Positions 12,787-20,764 are shown, counted from the stretch's first letter. The stretch is DNA of 21,562 nt from Parelusimicrobium sp031549165 (GCA_031549165.1 JAVBQE010000054.1:1-21562), one strand, 5' to 3'. Made by a program: numbers and translations. The notes: generated by a model not told the origin, from the letters alone.

Positions 12787-14235
12787 ATGAGAGATATATT
12801 AAATAAAATAGGCGCAACAACAAGAGCCACCGTCATAGGCATAGGCATGGGCGTTGTAACTCTTGCAGTTGGCGCAGGGATAGTTTTTAATGCAATGGAC
12901 GGCGGATCAGGTTCCGGCCGTCTTCCCAGTCAGCTAGGGTCCGGCTATTCAAAATATTCTGATACCCAGTACGGCACGGGCGCGTATGGTAGCGGGGAGG
13001 GTGTACGCTATGGATCTGGTTTTACGCAAGGCCAGTCCGGTTCTGCAAGCGCTCTTTCCAGCGGTGTAGGGGATAAAGTTTCTGTAGGCAGAGACACATA
13101 TGGGAAGGGTTCCCCTTCCTATGAGGGCGGTGATATCGCCTCCAGTGGATATGAAAATGATATCCCGGGCATGGATACTGCGGAAAATGCACAGCAGGCA
13201 AAAGCTCCTCAAGATGCTATGAGAAAAGCTATGGCTGCACAGGCTGACGCAGCCACAAAAGCAAAAGAAGCCGCTGAAAAACAAGCTGCTGAAATGGCCA
13301 AACTAGGCCAGGGTGGAAACACATTAGGCGCAAAAGCTGGTTCTACTTTGGGGGTTGGTAAAGTAGGTGGTGGAAGTGCAGGTGCCGGTGGTAGCGGTTT
13401 TTCTTCCCCAGCTTATGCACCGCAGTTTTCTAATACTAATGTTACTTCTAAAGGTACAGATAAGGCTGCCAAAGATATTACTGCAAGGAATTTGCCTACT
13501 AGTTCTTCAGATCTTGCAAATGCCAGAAGAGGCAGGGTAGTGGACACAAAGGGTTCAGGAGAGTTTGATCGCGGTGCTACAGGTGTCAGAGGGCAGTATG
13601 GTGCCGGCCTAGCTGGCGATGCTACGAATAGACTAGCCTGGTTGGAAGCGGGTAATAAAAAAATGGCGGGCATGGACGTTGGTAAAATTGAAGCTAACGA
13701 GATGGACTATTTGTATTCTGGCACCGACAATATAGGTGTTCAAGAAGTTCAGGGTACTTCCCTTACTCTTGACTCAGGAGAGGATACTCTTAAGGACTAT
13801 AGAAATAAACTTAATCCTGCCGGAGCGGCAGGGCTTCCTCCTGTTGGTACCGATACAAAAGGTTCTGGAAACATGTCGGCATGTACTTCTATAGCGGTTA
13901 TGTTAGCGGCTGCATACCTCGGCCTTAAAGCATTAATGACTGCTTCAGCAGCTATTCATACAGGGATTGGCGGGATTGGTGGTTGGCCAGCTGCTATAGC
14001 AATTATTTTAGCTTTAGGTTTGGCTATGTGGTATATGCTTTCCGCGTGTAAGGCATTTGACTTTAAAGATGACACCGTTGCTCCAGCCATTAAGATTATC
14101 GCGCTTACTATAGGGGCAGTAATAATTGCCGGTATTGCCATGATTATGATAGCGCCATACTGGACTGCGGAAAAGATTATTGACCCCGTGCTAAAATTTA
14201 TCGGCAAAGGCCCTATGGCCATGCCGTATATATAA
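12787..14235 (+). CDS. Gly-rich membrane protein with C-terminal three-helix domain, unknown (cluster gene 2)
   Basis: A 482-residue protein of unknown family. It has an N-terminal membrane helix (about 15-35) and a long Gly/Ser/Tyr-rich region (about 38-125). An Ala/Lys/Glu helix likely to be a coiled coil follows (about 138-172), then another Gly/Ser-rich tract (about 173-225) and a more ordered soluble part (about 225-355). Three hydrophobic helices form the C-terminus (about 366-390, 398-420 and 433-456). Cys366 and Cys421 bracket the first helical pair. The C-terminal domain vaguely recalls TrbC/VirB2-like small helical membrane subunits, but I would not press that. Codon choice changes inside the gene: from about 13300 on, T-ending codons (GGT, GCT, TCT) become much more common than in neighbouring genes. 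SD AGAGAGG precedes the ATG. The 19-base gap to cluster gene 3 indicates one transcript. Confidence 0.72.
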   Translation: MRDILNKIGATTRATVIGIGMGVVTLAVGAGIVFNAMDGGSGSGRLPSQLGSGYSKYSDTQYGTGAYGSGEGVRYGSGFTQGQSGSASALSSGVGDKVSVGRDTYGKGSPSYEGGDIASSGYENDIPGMDTAENAQQAKAPQDAMRKAMAAQADAATKAKEAAEKQAAEMAKLGQGGNTLGAKAGSTLGVGKVGGGSAGAGGSGFSSPAYAPQFSNTNVTSKGTDKAAKDITARNLPTSSSDLANARRGRVVDTKGSGEFDRGATGVRGQYGAGLAGDATNRLAWLEAGNKKMAGMDVGKIEANEMDYLYSGTDNIGVQEVQGTSLTLDSGEDTLKDYRNKLNPAGAAGLPPVGTDTKGSGNMSACTSIAVMLAAAYLGLKALMTASAAIHTGIGGIGGWPAAIAIILALGLAMWYMLSACKAFDFKDDTVAPAIKIIALTIGAVIIAGIAMIMIAPYWTAEKIIDPVLKFIGKGPMAMPYI

Positions 14236-14254
14236 CGGAGGGAGATAAAAGGTT

Positions 14255-14614
14255 ATGAACGAAGCACAAAAAAAATTTTTAGCTTTTATGAAGCCTACTC
14301 GTACAGATAAGTTTGTTTTCTTGTTCATTATTATATCTTTGATTGCATATATGTTTTTTAGTGCCGAAGCGGCTAAAAAAGTTGCAGCTCAAAAAGAATG
14401 GCAGGAAAAGTATGGCAAGGCATATGCTGCAGAGCAGGCGCGTCAAAAAGCACGTCCTAAAAAGGTAATAGCAATAGACGTTAGCGGGTATGATATTTCT
14501 GCTCCTGCCAGCTCTGTGGACATGATTAAGACGCAGCAAGTAGGCGCTAAAGAGCCTCCTGCTGCTAAGCCGCAGCCTAAGCCTGCGCCCAAGCCCAAAT
14601 CTTCACAGGGTTAG
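14255..14614 (+). CDS. Small single-TM protein with Pro/Lys-rich tail, unknown (cluster gene 3)
   Basis: A 119-residue protein: a basic N-terminus, a membrane helix at about 19-37, an Ala/Lys/Glu-rich helical stretch (about 38-68), a short strand-like part (70-92, containing Val-Ile-Ala-Ile-Asp-Val-Ser-Gly-Tyr-Asp) and a Pro/Lys-rich tail (about 99-115). An N-terminal anchor with an extended Pro-Lys region resembles the spacer of envelope-spanning proteins such as TonB, but no TonB C-terminal domain is present. A strong GGAGGGAG site lies 10 bases or so upstream. It is the last gene of the three-gene unit, which a perfect terminator closes. Function is unknown; small size and anchoring suggest an accessory part of an envelope complex with the two preceding proteins. 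Confidence 0.7.
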   Translation: MNEAQKKFLAFMKPTRTDKFVFLFIIISLIAYMFFSAEAAKKVAAQKEWQEKYGKAYAAEQARQKARPKKVIAIDVSGYDISAPASSVDMIKTQQVGAKEPPAAKPQPKPAPKPKSSQG

Positions 14615-14647
14615 CTTAAAAATAAATTAAGGATATCTAAGTAATTT

Positions 14648-14682
14648 ACGCGCTGCACTTAAATAGTGCGGCGCGTTTTTTT
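14648..14682 (+). terminator. Rho-independent terminator of the unknown cluster
   Basis: ACGCGCTGCAC (14648-14658) pairs with GTGCGGCGCGT (14666-14676) over 11 pairs, including one G-U, around a 7-base loop, and a run of seven T follows. It is a strong canonical terminator that separates the cluster from cdsA. Confidence 0.9.
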
Positions 14683-14692
14683 ACTTCTAAAA

Positions 14693-14701
14693 TGCTAAAA
14701 T
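14693..14701 (+). promoter_or_regulatory. Candidate extended -10 promoter for cdsA
   Basis: TGC followed by TAAAAT forms an extended -10 element. The predicted transcript start would be at or next to the ATG at 14708, with no room for an SD. I see no good -35, which extended -10 promoters can do without. Together with the kinase gene at 5434 this suggests that leaderless starts are used here. Confidence 0.4.
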
Positions 14702-14707
14702 ATCTGT

Positions 14708-15526
14708 ATGCTTTTACCCAGAATAATAACTGCTTTAGTTGGTATACCCGTAATAATCGCCGCCATACATTTGGGCGGCCTTGTATATATGGCGTTCGTC
14801 GGCCTGCTTATACTTTTCTGCCTGTATGAATACGGCCTTATTTTAAAGGCCGGTAAAAAGCCGGTGCACCGCCCGGCGCTCATCATTTTCGGCATTTTTA
14901 TGGGCGTGGTGGCAGTGTTTGGCCGCGCGGGTATCAGCCCGGTTAATTTGCCTAATAATTTTTATCCTTTTGCAATCAGCGTAACAATGTTCGGCGTTTT
15001 CTTTTTTGAAATTTGTACTAAGAACCGATCTATTGAAAGAGTGGCCCTCACACTTCTAGGCGTTTTCTTAATTCCGTGGGCCTTAGCACATTTAATTAAT
15101 ATCCGCGATATCTCCGGCAGCGGCGAATATTTGACGATAATGATGATTGTCACCGTCTGGGTGTGCGACACTATGGCCTATGTCGTGGGCAAAACCATCG
15201 GCAAACACAAAATGAATAAAGAAGTCAGCCCTAAAAAATCCTGGGAAGGCTCCATCGGCGGCACGCTGTTTGCGGTGGGCGCGGCAGTGGCCATTAGAGC
15301 GCTCTTTTTACCCACGGTTTTAACGGTTACGCAAGCGGTAATTTTAGGTTTTATTATAGCCATAGTAGGTCAGGTGGGGGATTTAGCGGAGAGCGTTATT
15401 AAGCGCTCCACCGGCGTTAAAGACTCTTCTAATTTACTCCCCGGCCACGGCGGCTTTTTGGACAGGTTTGACTCGTATCTTCTCTTAGCTCCAGTGTTTT
15501 ATTACGCGGTATTATTTTTTATATGA
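14708..15526 (+). CDS. cdsA: Phosphatidate cytidylyltransferase (CDP-diacylglycerol synthase)
   Basis: This 272-residue integral membrane enzyme makes CDP-diacylglycerol from phosphatidic acid and CTP, the branch point to the anionic and zwitterionic phospholipids. About eight hydrophobic helices are visible. The family signature is complete near the C-terminus: Ser229-x-x-Lys-Arg-Ser-x-Gly-x-Lys-Asp, then Leu-Pro-Gly-His-Gly-Gly-x-x-Asp-Arg-x-Asp (244-255). The upstream Pro-Lys-Lys-Ser-Trp-Glu-Gly motif (175-181) is also present. Length is normal. No SD is seen before the ATG, and a likely extended -10 sits so close that the message may be leaderless. The stop overlaps the dxr start (ATGA), giving translational coupling. 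cdsA next to dxr and rseP is a widespread arrangement. Confidence 0.95.
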   Translation: MLLPRIITALVGIPVIIAAIHLGGLVYMAFVGLLILFCLYEYGLILKAGKKPVHRPALIIFGIFMGVVAVFGRAGISPVNLPNNFYPFAISVTMFGVFFFEICTKNRSIERVALTLLGVFLIPWALAHLINIRDISGSGEYLTIMMIVTVWVCDTMAYVVGKTIGKHKMNKEVSPKKSWEGSIGGTLFAVGAAVAIRALFLPTVLTVTQAVILGFIIAIVGQVGDLAESVIKRSTGVKDSSNLLPGHGGFLDRFDSYLLLAPVFYYAVLFFI

Positions 15527-16710
15527 AGAATATAGTAATCCTAGGTTCCACAGGCTCTATCGGCGTAAGCGCGCTGGATGTTATTGATAATTTAGGCGCG
15601 GGCTACTCTGTGCTGGCCATAACGGCGAACAGTAACACGGAGCTTTTTTTGAAACAAATAAAAAAGTTTAAGCCGCGCTTTGCCTGTGTAATTTCCGAAG
15701 AAAGCTATAAAAAAATTAAAGACGATGTGCCCGCTTTAACCAAACTTTTACCGCCGGACCTGGAGAGCTTAAACTTTTTAGCCTCGCTTCCCAGCGCGGA
15801 CCTTATTATCAACGGTTTAGTAGGCAGCGTAGGCTTTATGCCGCTCCTCACCGCCATCAAACACGGCAAGACAATTGCCCTTGCAAACAAAGAACCCATC
15901 GTCATGGCGGGCAAAAGCATTATGGAAGAATGTTACCGCTGGAAGGCCACCATACTTCCCGTAGATTCTGAGCCTTCTGCCATTTTCCAAAGTTTAGAAA
16001 AAAAGAATTTATATGAAGAAGACGCCAGCATTAACCGTGTTTTACTCACTGCTTCCGGCGGGCCGTTTTTCAAACACAAAGGCTCTTTAAGCAAAGTTAC
16101 CGCCGAGCAAGCGCTCGCGCATCCGCGCTGGAAGATGGGTAAAAAGATTACCATAGATTCTGCCACCCTTATGAACAAAGGCTTTGAAGCTATTGAGATA
16201 ATGCACCTCTTTAATTTACCTTTGGAAAAGATAGACATTGTGGTGCACCCGCAGTCCATCATCCACTCGGCGGTGGAATATATAGACGGCTCCATAATTT
16301 GCCAAATGTCTAACCCGGATATGCGACTCCCGATACAGTACGCCATCACGTATCCGCACCGCCAGCCCTGCCCGGTTAAAAAACTTTCTATCACCGATAT
16401 GGCGAGCCTGGAGTTTGCTAAACCGGACTTTAAGAAATTTCCCTGCCTTGAACTTGCGCTTTGGTGCGCGCAGAAAGGGGGGAGTTACCCGGCGGCATTA
16501 AGCGCGGCGGATGAAGTGGCGGTGGACGCATTTTTAAAAGGCCAAATTTTATTTACAGACATTGCCAAACTGGTTTATACAGTGCTTAAAGCGCACAGAT
16601 GCAAAGGCGCGCGCGTAAGCCTCATAGAAGCGGCCGAGACAGACGGCTGGGCCAGAGCAAAAGCAGCAGAATACGTGCAAAACAAAAAATACAAAAAAGC
16701 AATTTTATAA
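15523..16710 (+). CDS. dxr: 1-deoxy-D-xylulose 5-phosphate reductoisomerase
   Basis: This is the second enzyme of the MEP (non-mevalonate) isoprenoid pathway. It converts DXP to MEP with NADPH and a divalent metal. Within its 395 residues are the NADPH-binding Gly-Ser-Thr-Gly-Ser-Ile-Gly (8-14), Ala-Asn-Lys-Glu (121-124), the metal-site motif Val-Asp148-Ser-Glu150-Pro-Ser, the substrate loop Ala-Ser-Gly-Gly-Pro-Phe (177-182) and His-Pro-Arg-Trp-Lys-Met-Gly (200-206). Further on come Asp-Ser-Ala-Thr-Leu-Met-Asn-Lys-Gly-x-Glu (212-222), with Glu222 as the third metal ligand, and Val-His-Pro-Gln-Ser (241-245). Length and all catalytic residues are normal. It overlaps cdsA by 4 bases; a palindromic repeat separates it from rseP. 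The basic C-terminal tail, rich in Lys, is not a family feature. Together with ispG it shows that the host makes isoprenoids by the MEP route. Confidence 0.97.
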   Translation: MKNIVILGSTGSIGVSALDVIDNLGAGYSVLAITANSNTELFLKQIKKFKPRFACVISEESYKKIKDDVPALTKLLPPDLESLNFLASLPSADLIINGLVGSVGFMPLLTAIKHGKTIALANKEPIVMAGKSIMEECYRWKATILPVDSEPSAIFQSLEKKNLYEEDASINRVLLTASGGPFFKHKGSLSKVTAEQALAHPRWKMGKKITIDSATLMNKGFEAIEIMHLFNLPLEKIDIVVHPQSIIHSAVEYIDGSIICQMSNPDMRLPIQYAITYPHRQPCPVKKLSITDMASLEFAKPDFKKFPCLELALWCAQKGGSYPAALSAADEVAVDAFLKGQILFTDIAKLVYTVLKAHRCKGARVSLIEAAETDGWARAKAAEYVQNKKYKKAIL

Positions 16711-16716
16711 AGAGTA

Positions 16717-16813
16717 GTCATTGCGAGCGAAGCGCGGCAATCTCCCGCTTAGTTCGTTGTAGTTAAAATAAATAAGTGGGAGATTGCCGCGGCCCTTCAG
16801 GCCTCGCAATGAC
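16717..16813. repeat. Palindromic intergenic repeat, family B (between dxr and rseP)
   Basis: The element has terminal inverted repeats GTCATTGCGAG (16717-16727) and CTCGCAATGAC (16803-16813). An inner pair, CGGCAATCTCCC with TTA nearby, matches GGGAGATTGCCG on the far side. The whole would fold into one long hairpin in RNA. Similar 'CATTGCGAG...CGGCAATCTCC' repeats are common between genes in many bacteria. It lies between two co-directional genes and ends 4 bases before the rseP SD. Confidence 0.82.
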
Positions 16814-16817
16814 AAAA

Positions 16818-16823
16818 AAGGAG
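16818..16823 (+). promoter_or_regulatory. Shine-Dalgarno site that fixes the rseP start
   Basis: AAGGAG lies 8 bases before the ATG at 16832. An in-frame TTG at 16784 would add 16 polar residues translated from the repeat and would hide the N-terminal membrane helix, so it is rejected. Confidence 0.8.
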
Positions 16824-16831
16824 CCATTTTT

Positions 16832-17899
16832 ATGTTACTTACCATAGTTGCAGTAATGTTAGTTTTAAGCCCGATAATTTTAATACACGAGCTTGGGCAT
16901 TTTATGGCGTGCAAGTGGTCCGGCATACGCGTGGAAGAATTTTCTTTTGGTTTAGGCAATAAGTTATGGTCCAAAAAGCGCGGAGACACGGAGTTTACCA
17001 TCCGCGCTGTACCGTTCGGCGGTTTCGTCAAAACATCAGGCGAAATGTTTTTAGCTAAAGACTCAGACAAGCCTAAAGAGTGGGAATTTGCAGCCAAAAA
17101 ATGGTGGGTCAAACTAATCATGGTAATCAGCGGCGCGCTGATGAACTATGTGCTGGCCTTTGTAATTTTCTCCGGAGTAACAATGTATATGGGCAGCCCG
17201 CAGACGGACGCTGTTAAACTGCCCACCGTAGTAGGAGAGGTAGTGAAAGACATGCCAGCCGCCGCACACGGCCTTGCCTCGGGTGACAAAATTTTAGCGC
17301 TTAACGAATATTCTGTTTCCAACTGGAAGGAATTAATTGACTCTTTAGACAAAACTACCGGCGACGTCAGCGTAAAATATTTGCGCGGCACCGAGGAAAT
17401 GGGCTTCACCGTTAAAGCGGACGAATTTAAAACGCAGCGTAAACTCGGCATTATGGTGCAGACGGTAATGGTGCCTGTAGGTTTCTTCGGCAGCATAAAA
17501 TCCGGCGCGCAGCAGTGCTGGTACTGGACATATTTTTCCATTTCTTCCATCGGCAAAAGCATTTCCAAAGGCAAAGCGCCGGACCTTGCGGGGCCTGTGG
17601 GCATCGTCAACATCGTGCACAAAGCTGTGCGCACTAACGTGGTGGACTTTATATTTTTAATCGGCCTTCTTTCTTTAGCCGTAGGCATGTTTAACTTATT
17701 TCCTATTCCTGTTTTAGACGGCGGGTATGCAATAATGTTTATTATTGAGGGCATAAGGGGCAAACAAATCCCTCTTAAAACCGTAGAGAAATCGGTGAAT
17801 GTCGGGTTTGGTTTATTAATGCTTTTAGTGCTTTACGCTACGTTTAAAGACGTGGACAGATTAGGCGCTTTTAGCAAAATAATGGAGTGGTTTAAATAA
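16832..17899 (+). CDS. rseP: Site-2 zinc metalloprotease RseP
   Basis: A 355-residue intramembrane protease of the site-2 family that cuts membrane segments, classically of anti-sigma factors or signal-peptide remnants. The zinc motif His19-Glu-Leu-Gly-His23 lies in the first membrane helix, as expected. The Gly-Gly-Phe-Val-Lys strand (63-67) follows. A single PDZ domain spans about 122-205 (Gly-Leu-Ala-Ser-Gly-Asp-Lys-Ile, 147-154). The third metal-site motif is Asn288-Leu-Phe-Pro-Ile-Pro-Val-Leu-Asp296-Gly-Gly. E. coli RseP has two PDZ domains; a single one is normal for many other phyla. The last base of its stop is the first base of the ispG start (TAATG), so the two are coupled. The start was set at 16832 by SD and helix position. 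No anti-sigma factor target is in the window. Confidence 0.95.
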   Translation: MLLTIVAVMLVLSPIILIHELGHFMACKWSGIRVEEFSFGLGNKLWSKKRGDTEFTIRAVPFGGFVKTSGEMFLAKDSDKPKEWEFAAKKWWVKLIMVISGALMNYVLAFVIFSGVTMYMGSPQTDAVKLPTVVGEVVKDMPAAAHGLASGDKILALNEYSVSNWKELIDSLDKTTGDVSVKYLRGTEEMGFTVKADEFKTQRKLGIMVQTVMVPVGFFGSIKSGAQQCWYWTYFSISSIGKSISKGKAPDLAGPVGIVNIVHKAVRTNVVDFIFLIGLLSLAVGMFNLFPIPVLDGGYAIMFIIEGIRGKQIPLKTVEKSVNVGFGLLMLLVLYATFKDVDRLGAFSKIMEWFK

Positions 17900-18969
17900 T
17901 GCGTGAGGTTAAAGTAGGCAAATACATTTTAGGCGGCAAAAACCCGGTGCGCGTGCAGAGCATGTGTAATACGGACACGCATGATGTAGAAGCCACCGTC
18001 AAACAAATTAATGCGCTGGATAATGCAGGCTGTGAGATTAACCGCGTTGCGGTTTTAGACATGGACGCTGCTGTTGCGCTGGGTAAAATAAAAAAACAAA
18101 TTTCCTCTCCGCTCGTTGCCGACATTCATTTTGATTATAAATTAGCGCTTGAAGCCATTAAGCAGGGCGTAGATAAAATCCGCCTGAACCCGGGCAATAT
18201 CGGCAGCATTGAGCGCACTAAAGAAGTTGTTAAAGCCTGCCAGGACAACGGCGTAGCCATGCGTATAGGCGTAAACGCGGGCAGCGTTAAAAACTTAGCT
18301 GCTTTGCACGGCGCAAGCGCGGAAAAATGGGCCGAAGTAATGGTGCAGGAAGCGTTTGAGCATATCAATATTTTGGAGCAGTTAAATTTTAAAGACGTGC
18401 TTGTTTCACTCAAAGCTGACGACCTTAAACGCACAGTTTTAGCCAATGAACTTTTTGTAACTAAGTCAGACATTCCTCTTCATATCGGGCTAACAGAAGC
18501 GGGCAGTTTTCTCTCCGGTACAGTAAAAAGTTCCATCGCTATGGCGCGCCTTTTAGAAAAAGGCATAGGCTCCACAATCCGCATTTCTCTGACGGAAGAG
18601 CCTGTAATGCAGGTACGCGCCGCGTATGAAATTTTGAAGGCCTTAGGCCTTCGCCAGTACGGGCCGGACATTGTGTCCTGCCCCACATGCGGGCGGTGTA
18701 AAGTTAATTTGTCTAAAACGGTGCGCGCTTTAGAAGAGCAAATTTATTCAGACAAAGAATTAGTGGCTAAATCAACTGGTTTAAAAATAGCTGTAATGGG
18801 CTGTATAGTTAACGGCCCCGGTGAAGCTAAAGAGGCGGACTTTGGTTTAGCAGGCGGAGCAGGCGAAGGCTTATTTTTTGAACACGGCAACACCGTCGGC
18901 AAAGTGCCGGAAGATAAATGGATTTCTACAATTATAAACAAAATAAAAGAGAGAAAGCTGTCATCCTGA
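17899..18969 (+). CDS. ispG: 4-hydroxy-3-methylbut-2-enyl diphosphate synthase (GcpE)
   Basis: This is the sixth step of the MEP pathway. An iron-sulphur enzyme reductively opens MEcPP to HMBPP. The 356-residue protein is of the short bacterial type. It has the N-terminal TIM-barrel strands (Val-Arg-Val-Gln-Ser-Met, 17-22; Asp-Ile-His-Phe, 75-78; Arg-x-Asn-Pro-Gly-Asn-Ile, 95-101) and the C-terminal cluster domain. The presumed 4Fe-4S ligands are Cys261, Cys264 and Cys302, with Glu309 in the Asn-Gly-Pro-Gly-Glu-Ala motif (305-310). The start overlaps the rseP stop by one base. The last three residues and the stop codon come from a palindromic repeat that begins at 18958, so the repeat has inserted into, or replaced, the native 3' end of the gene. 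The catalytic part is complete. Confidence 0.96.
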   Translation: MREVKVGKYILGGKNPVRVQSMCNTDTHDVEATVKQINALDNAGCEINRVAVLDMDAAVALGKIKKQISSPLVADIHFDYKLALEAIKQGVDKIRLNPGNIGSIERTKEVVKACQDNGVAMRIGVNAGSVKNLAALHGASAEKWAEVMVQEAFEHINILEQLNFKDVLVSLKADDLKRTVLANELFVTKSDIPLHIGLTEAGSFLSGTVKSSIAMARLLEKGIGSTIRISLTEEPVMQVRAAYEILKALGLRQYGPDIVSCPTCGRCKVNLSKTVRALEEQIYSDKELVAKSTGLKIAVMGCIVNGPGEAKEADFGLAGGAGEGLFFEHGNTVGKVPEDKWISTIINKIKERKLSS

Positions 18970-19037
18970 GCGCAGCGAAGGATCTTGTAGTAATCTTAAG
19001 CTTACAAAAAGATTCTTCATTTCATTCAGAATGACAG
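18958..19037. repeat. Palindromic intergenic repeat, family A, copy 2 (intact)
   Basis: An 80-base element with terminal inverted repeats CTGTCATCCTGA (18958-18969) and TCAGAATGACAG (19026-19037), one mismatch. GAAGGATCTT and a nearly matching AAGATTCTTC form inner arms, and TTGTA/TACAA sits further in. It folds into one long hairpin. It overlaps the 3' end of ispG, supplies the ispG stop codon and ends about 24 bases before the proS ATG. Its first 36 bases match the copy at 8399 at 32 positions. Confidence 0.85.
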
Positions 19038-19061
19038 CATAAAAATAAAGGAAAGGAAAAT

Positions 19062-20762
19062 ATGAGATTATCACAGTATTACATACCCACTTTAAAGGAA
19101 GCGCCGAAGGATGCGGATACATTGTCTGCTAAGCTGATGCTTCGCGCCGGGCTTATAAGGAAAACTTCCAGCGGCATTTACGAATGGCTGCCTTTGGGCC
19201 TTCGCGTGCTTAAAAAAGTAGAGCAGATTGTTAGAGAAGAAATGGACCGCGCGTGCGGGTGCGAAGTGTGGCTTCCCGTAGTACAACCCAAAGAACTTTG
19301 GCAGGAAAGCGGCCGTTGGACATTCTACGGCAAGGAACTTCTTAGGTTTGAAGACAGAAAAGGCGCTGAGTTTTGTTTAGCCCCCACCGCCGAGGAAGTT
19401 ATCACGGCTACTGTGCGCAGGGACGTTACTTCTTACAAACAACTCCCCGTTTTCTTATACCAGTTTGGCACAAAGTTTAGAGATGAAATACGCCCGCGCT
19501 TCGGCGTTATGCGCGCGCGCGAGTTTTATATGAAGGACGGATATTCCTTTCATGCCACCGAAGAGTGCGCCAACAAAACCTACCAGGCCGCGTATGACGC
19601 GTATAACAGAATTTTTGAGCGCTGCGGTTTTAAATTTAAACCTGTGGAAGCAGACACAGGGTCCATCGGCGGCAACTTCTCGCACGAATTTATGGTGCTG
19701 GCGGATACCGGCGAAAACGAAATCGCCCACTGCACCTGCGGCTACGCCGCCAACACGGAAAAAGCGGAAATTATTGCCGCTTCTGAAGGAGCAAAGGAAG
19801 ACTTTAAAGCTATAGAAAAAGTCTCCACGCCCAACGCCACCACCATTGATGATGTTTCTAAAATGATGGGGGAACATGCGGATAAATTTATTAAGCTGTT
19901 GGTTTTTATTGCTGACAAACAACCCGTCATCGTACTCATGAAAGGCAATGACGAGCTTAACGAGCACAAACTCCGCTCACTCCTAAAAGCGCAGGAGCTT
20001 GAAAAAGCTAATGAGGAAGTTTACAGCAAAACAACAGGTTCTCCCGTCGGGTTTGCCGGCCCGCAGAACATTAAAGGCGTTAAAATTTACGCAGACAACG
20101 CCGTAAAAAATATTTTTAACGGCGTAGCCGGCGCGAATGAAAAGGACGCTCACGTTAAAAATGTCAACCTCGGGCGGGACTATAATGTAGACATTTTTGC
20201 AGACCTTAAAATTGCTGTTAAAGGTGACAAATGTGCTAAGTGTGGAGCAGAATTTATGTTCACGCGCGGCATAGAAGTGGGACATACGTTTAAGCTGGGC
20301 ACTAAATATTCCACCGCCATGAAGGCCACTTTCTTAGATGAACAGCAAAAGGCTAATCCGTTTATCATGGGCTGCTACGGCATAGGCATAAGCCGCGTAG
20401 TGGCCGCCGCCATTGAACAGAGCCACGACGACAACGGTATTATTTGGCCCGAACCCATAGCGCCCTTTGACATCTGCCTAGTTGGCATTGACGACGATAT
20501 TAACGAAGAAGTAAAAGCAAAGTGCGAAGAAGTCTACAAGCTGGCCCAGGACATGGGCTTTAGCGTACTATTTGACGACCGCAAGGAACGCCCCGGCAGC
20601 AAGTTTAAAGACGCAGACCTCTGCGGTATTCCAAACCGTATCGTCATTTCCAGCCGTACGGTAAAAGAAGGCCAGTGCGAGTTTAAAAAACGCACAGATA
20701 AAGAAGCCGTCCGCTGGCAGCTTTCAGAAATAAAATCCAACCTTGAAACTTTAAAAAGGTAA
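19062..20762 (+). CDS. proS: Prolyl-tRNA synthetase (bacterial type with editing domain)
   Basis: A 566-residue class II aminoacyl-tRNA synthetase that charges tRNA-Pro. Class II motif 1 lies in the Thr-Ser-Ser-Gly-Ile-Tyr-Glu-Trp-Leu-Pro-Leu-Gly region (35-46). Motif 2 is Phe-Arg-Asp-Glu-Ile-Arg-Pro-Arg-x-Gly (139-148), with Arg-Glu-Phe-Tyr-Met-Lys-Asp (153-159). Motif 3 is Gly-Ile-Gly-Ile-Ser-Arg (440-445). Between motifs 2 and 3 is the YbaK-like insertion (about 235-385) that removes misacylated alanine, as expected for the bacterial ProS form. Two Cys pairs flank the insertion (Cys224/Cys226 and Cys391/Cys394) and could bind a metal. The anticodon-binding domain occupies about 468-566. 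Purine-rich SD AAAGGAAAGGAAA leads to the ATG. A palindromic repeat lies just upstream. Confidence 0.96.
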   Translation: MRLSQYYIPTLKEAPKDADTLSAKLMLRAGLIRKTSSGIYEWLPLGLRVLKKVEQIVREEMDRACGCEVWLPVVQPKELWQESGRWTFYGKELLRFEDRKGAEFCLAPTAEEVITATVRRDVTSYKQLPVFLYQFGTKFRDEIRPRFGVMRAREFYMKDGYSFHATEECANKTYQAAYDAYNRIFERCGFKFKPVEADTGSIGGNFSHEFMVLADTGENEIAHCTCGYAANTEKAEIIAASEGAKEDFKAIEKVSTPNATTIDDVSKMMGEHADKFIKLLVFIADKQPVIVLMKGNDELNEHKLRSLLKAQELEKANEEVYSKTTGSPVGFAGPQNIKGVKIYADNAVKNIFNGVAGANEKDAHVKNVNLGRDYNVDIFADLKIAVKGDKCAKCGAEFMFTRGIEVGHTFKLGTKYSTAMKATFLDEQQKANPFIMGCYGIGISRVVAAAIEQSHDDNGIIWPEPIAPFDICLVGIDDDINEEVKAKCEEVYKLAQDMGFSVLFDDRKERPGSKFKDADLCGIPNRIVISSRTVKEGQCEFKKRTDKEAVRWQLSEIKSNLETLKR

Positions 20763-20764
20763 GC

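Noticed and set aside
16784..16831. 16-residue N-terminal extension of RseP from a TTG start
   Set aside because: The extension is translated from the family B repeat; the ATG at 16832 has a proper SD and places the HELGH helix at the N-terminus.
8399..19037. CRISPR array from repeated intergenic motifs
   Set aside because: Repeats are few, far apart, palindromic along their length and without spacers or cas genes.
19455..19967. 170-codon minus-strand frame inside proS
   Set aside because: Shadow of proS; low-complexity Phe/Val/Gly content and no SD.
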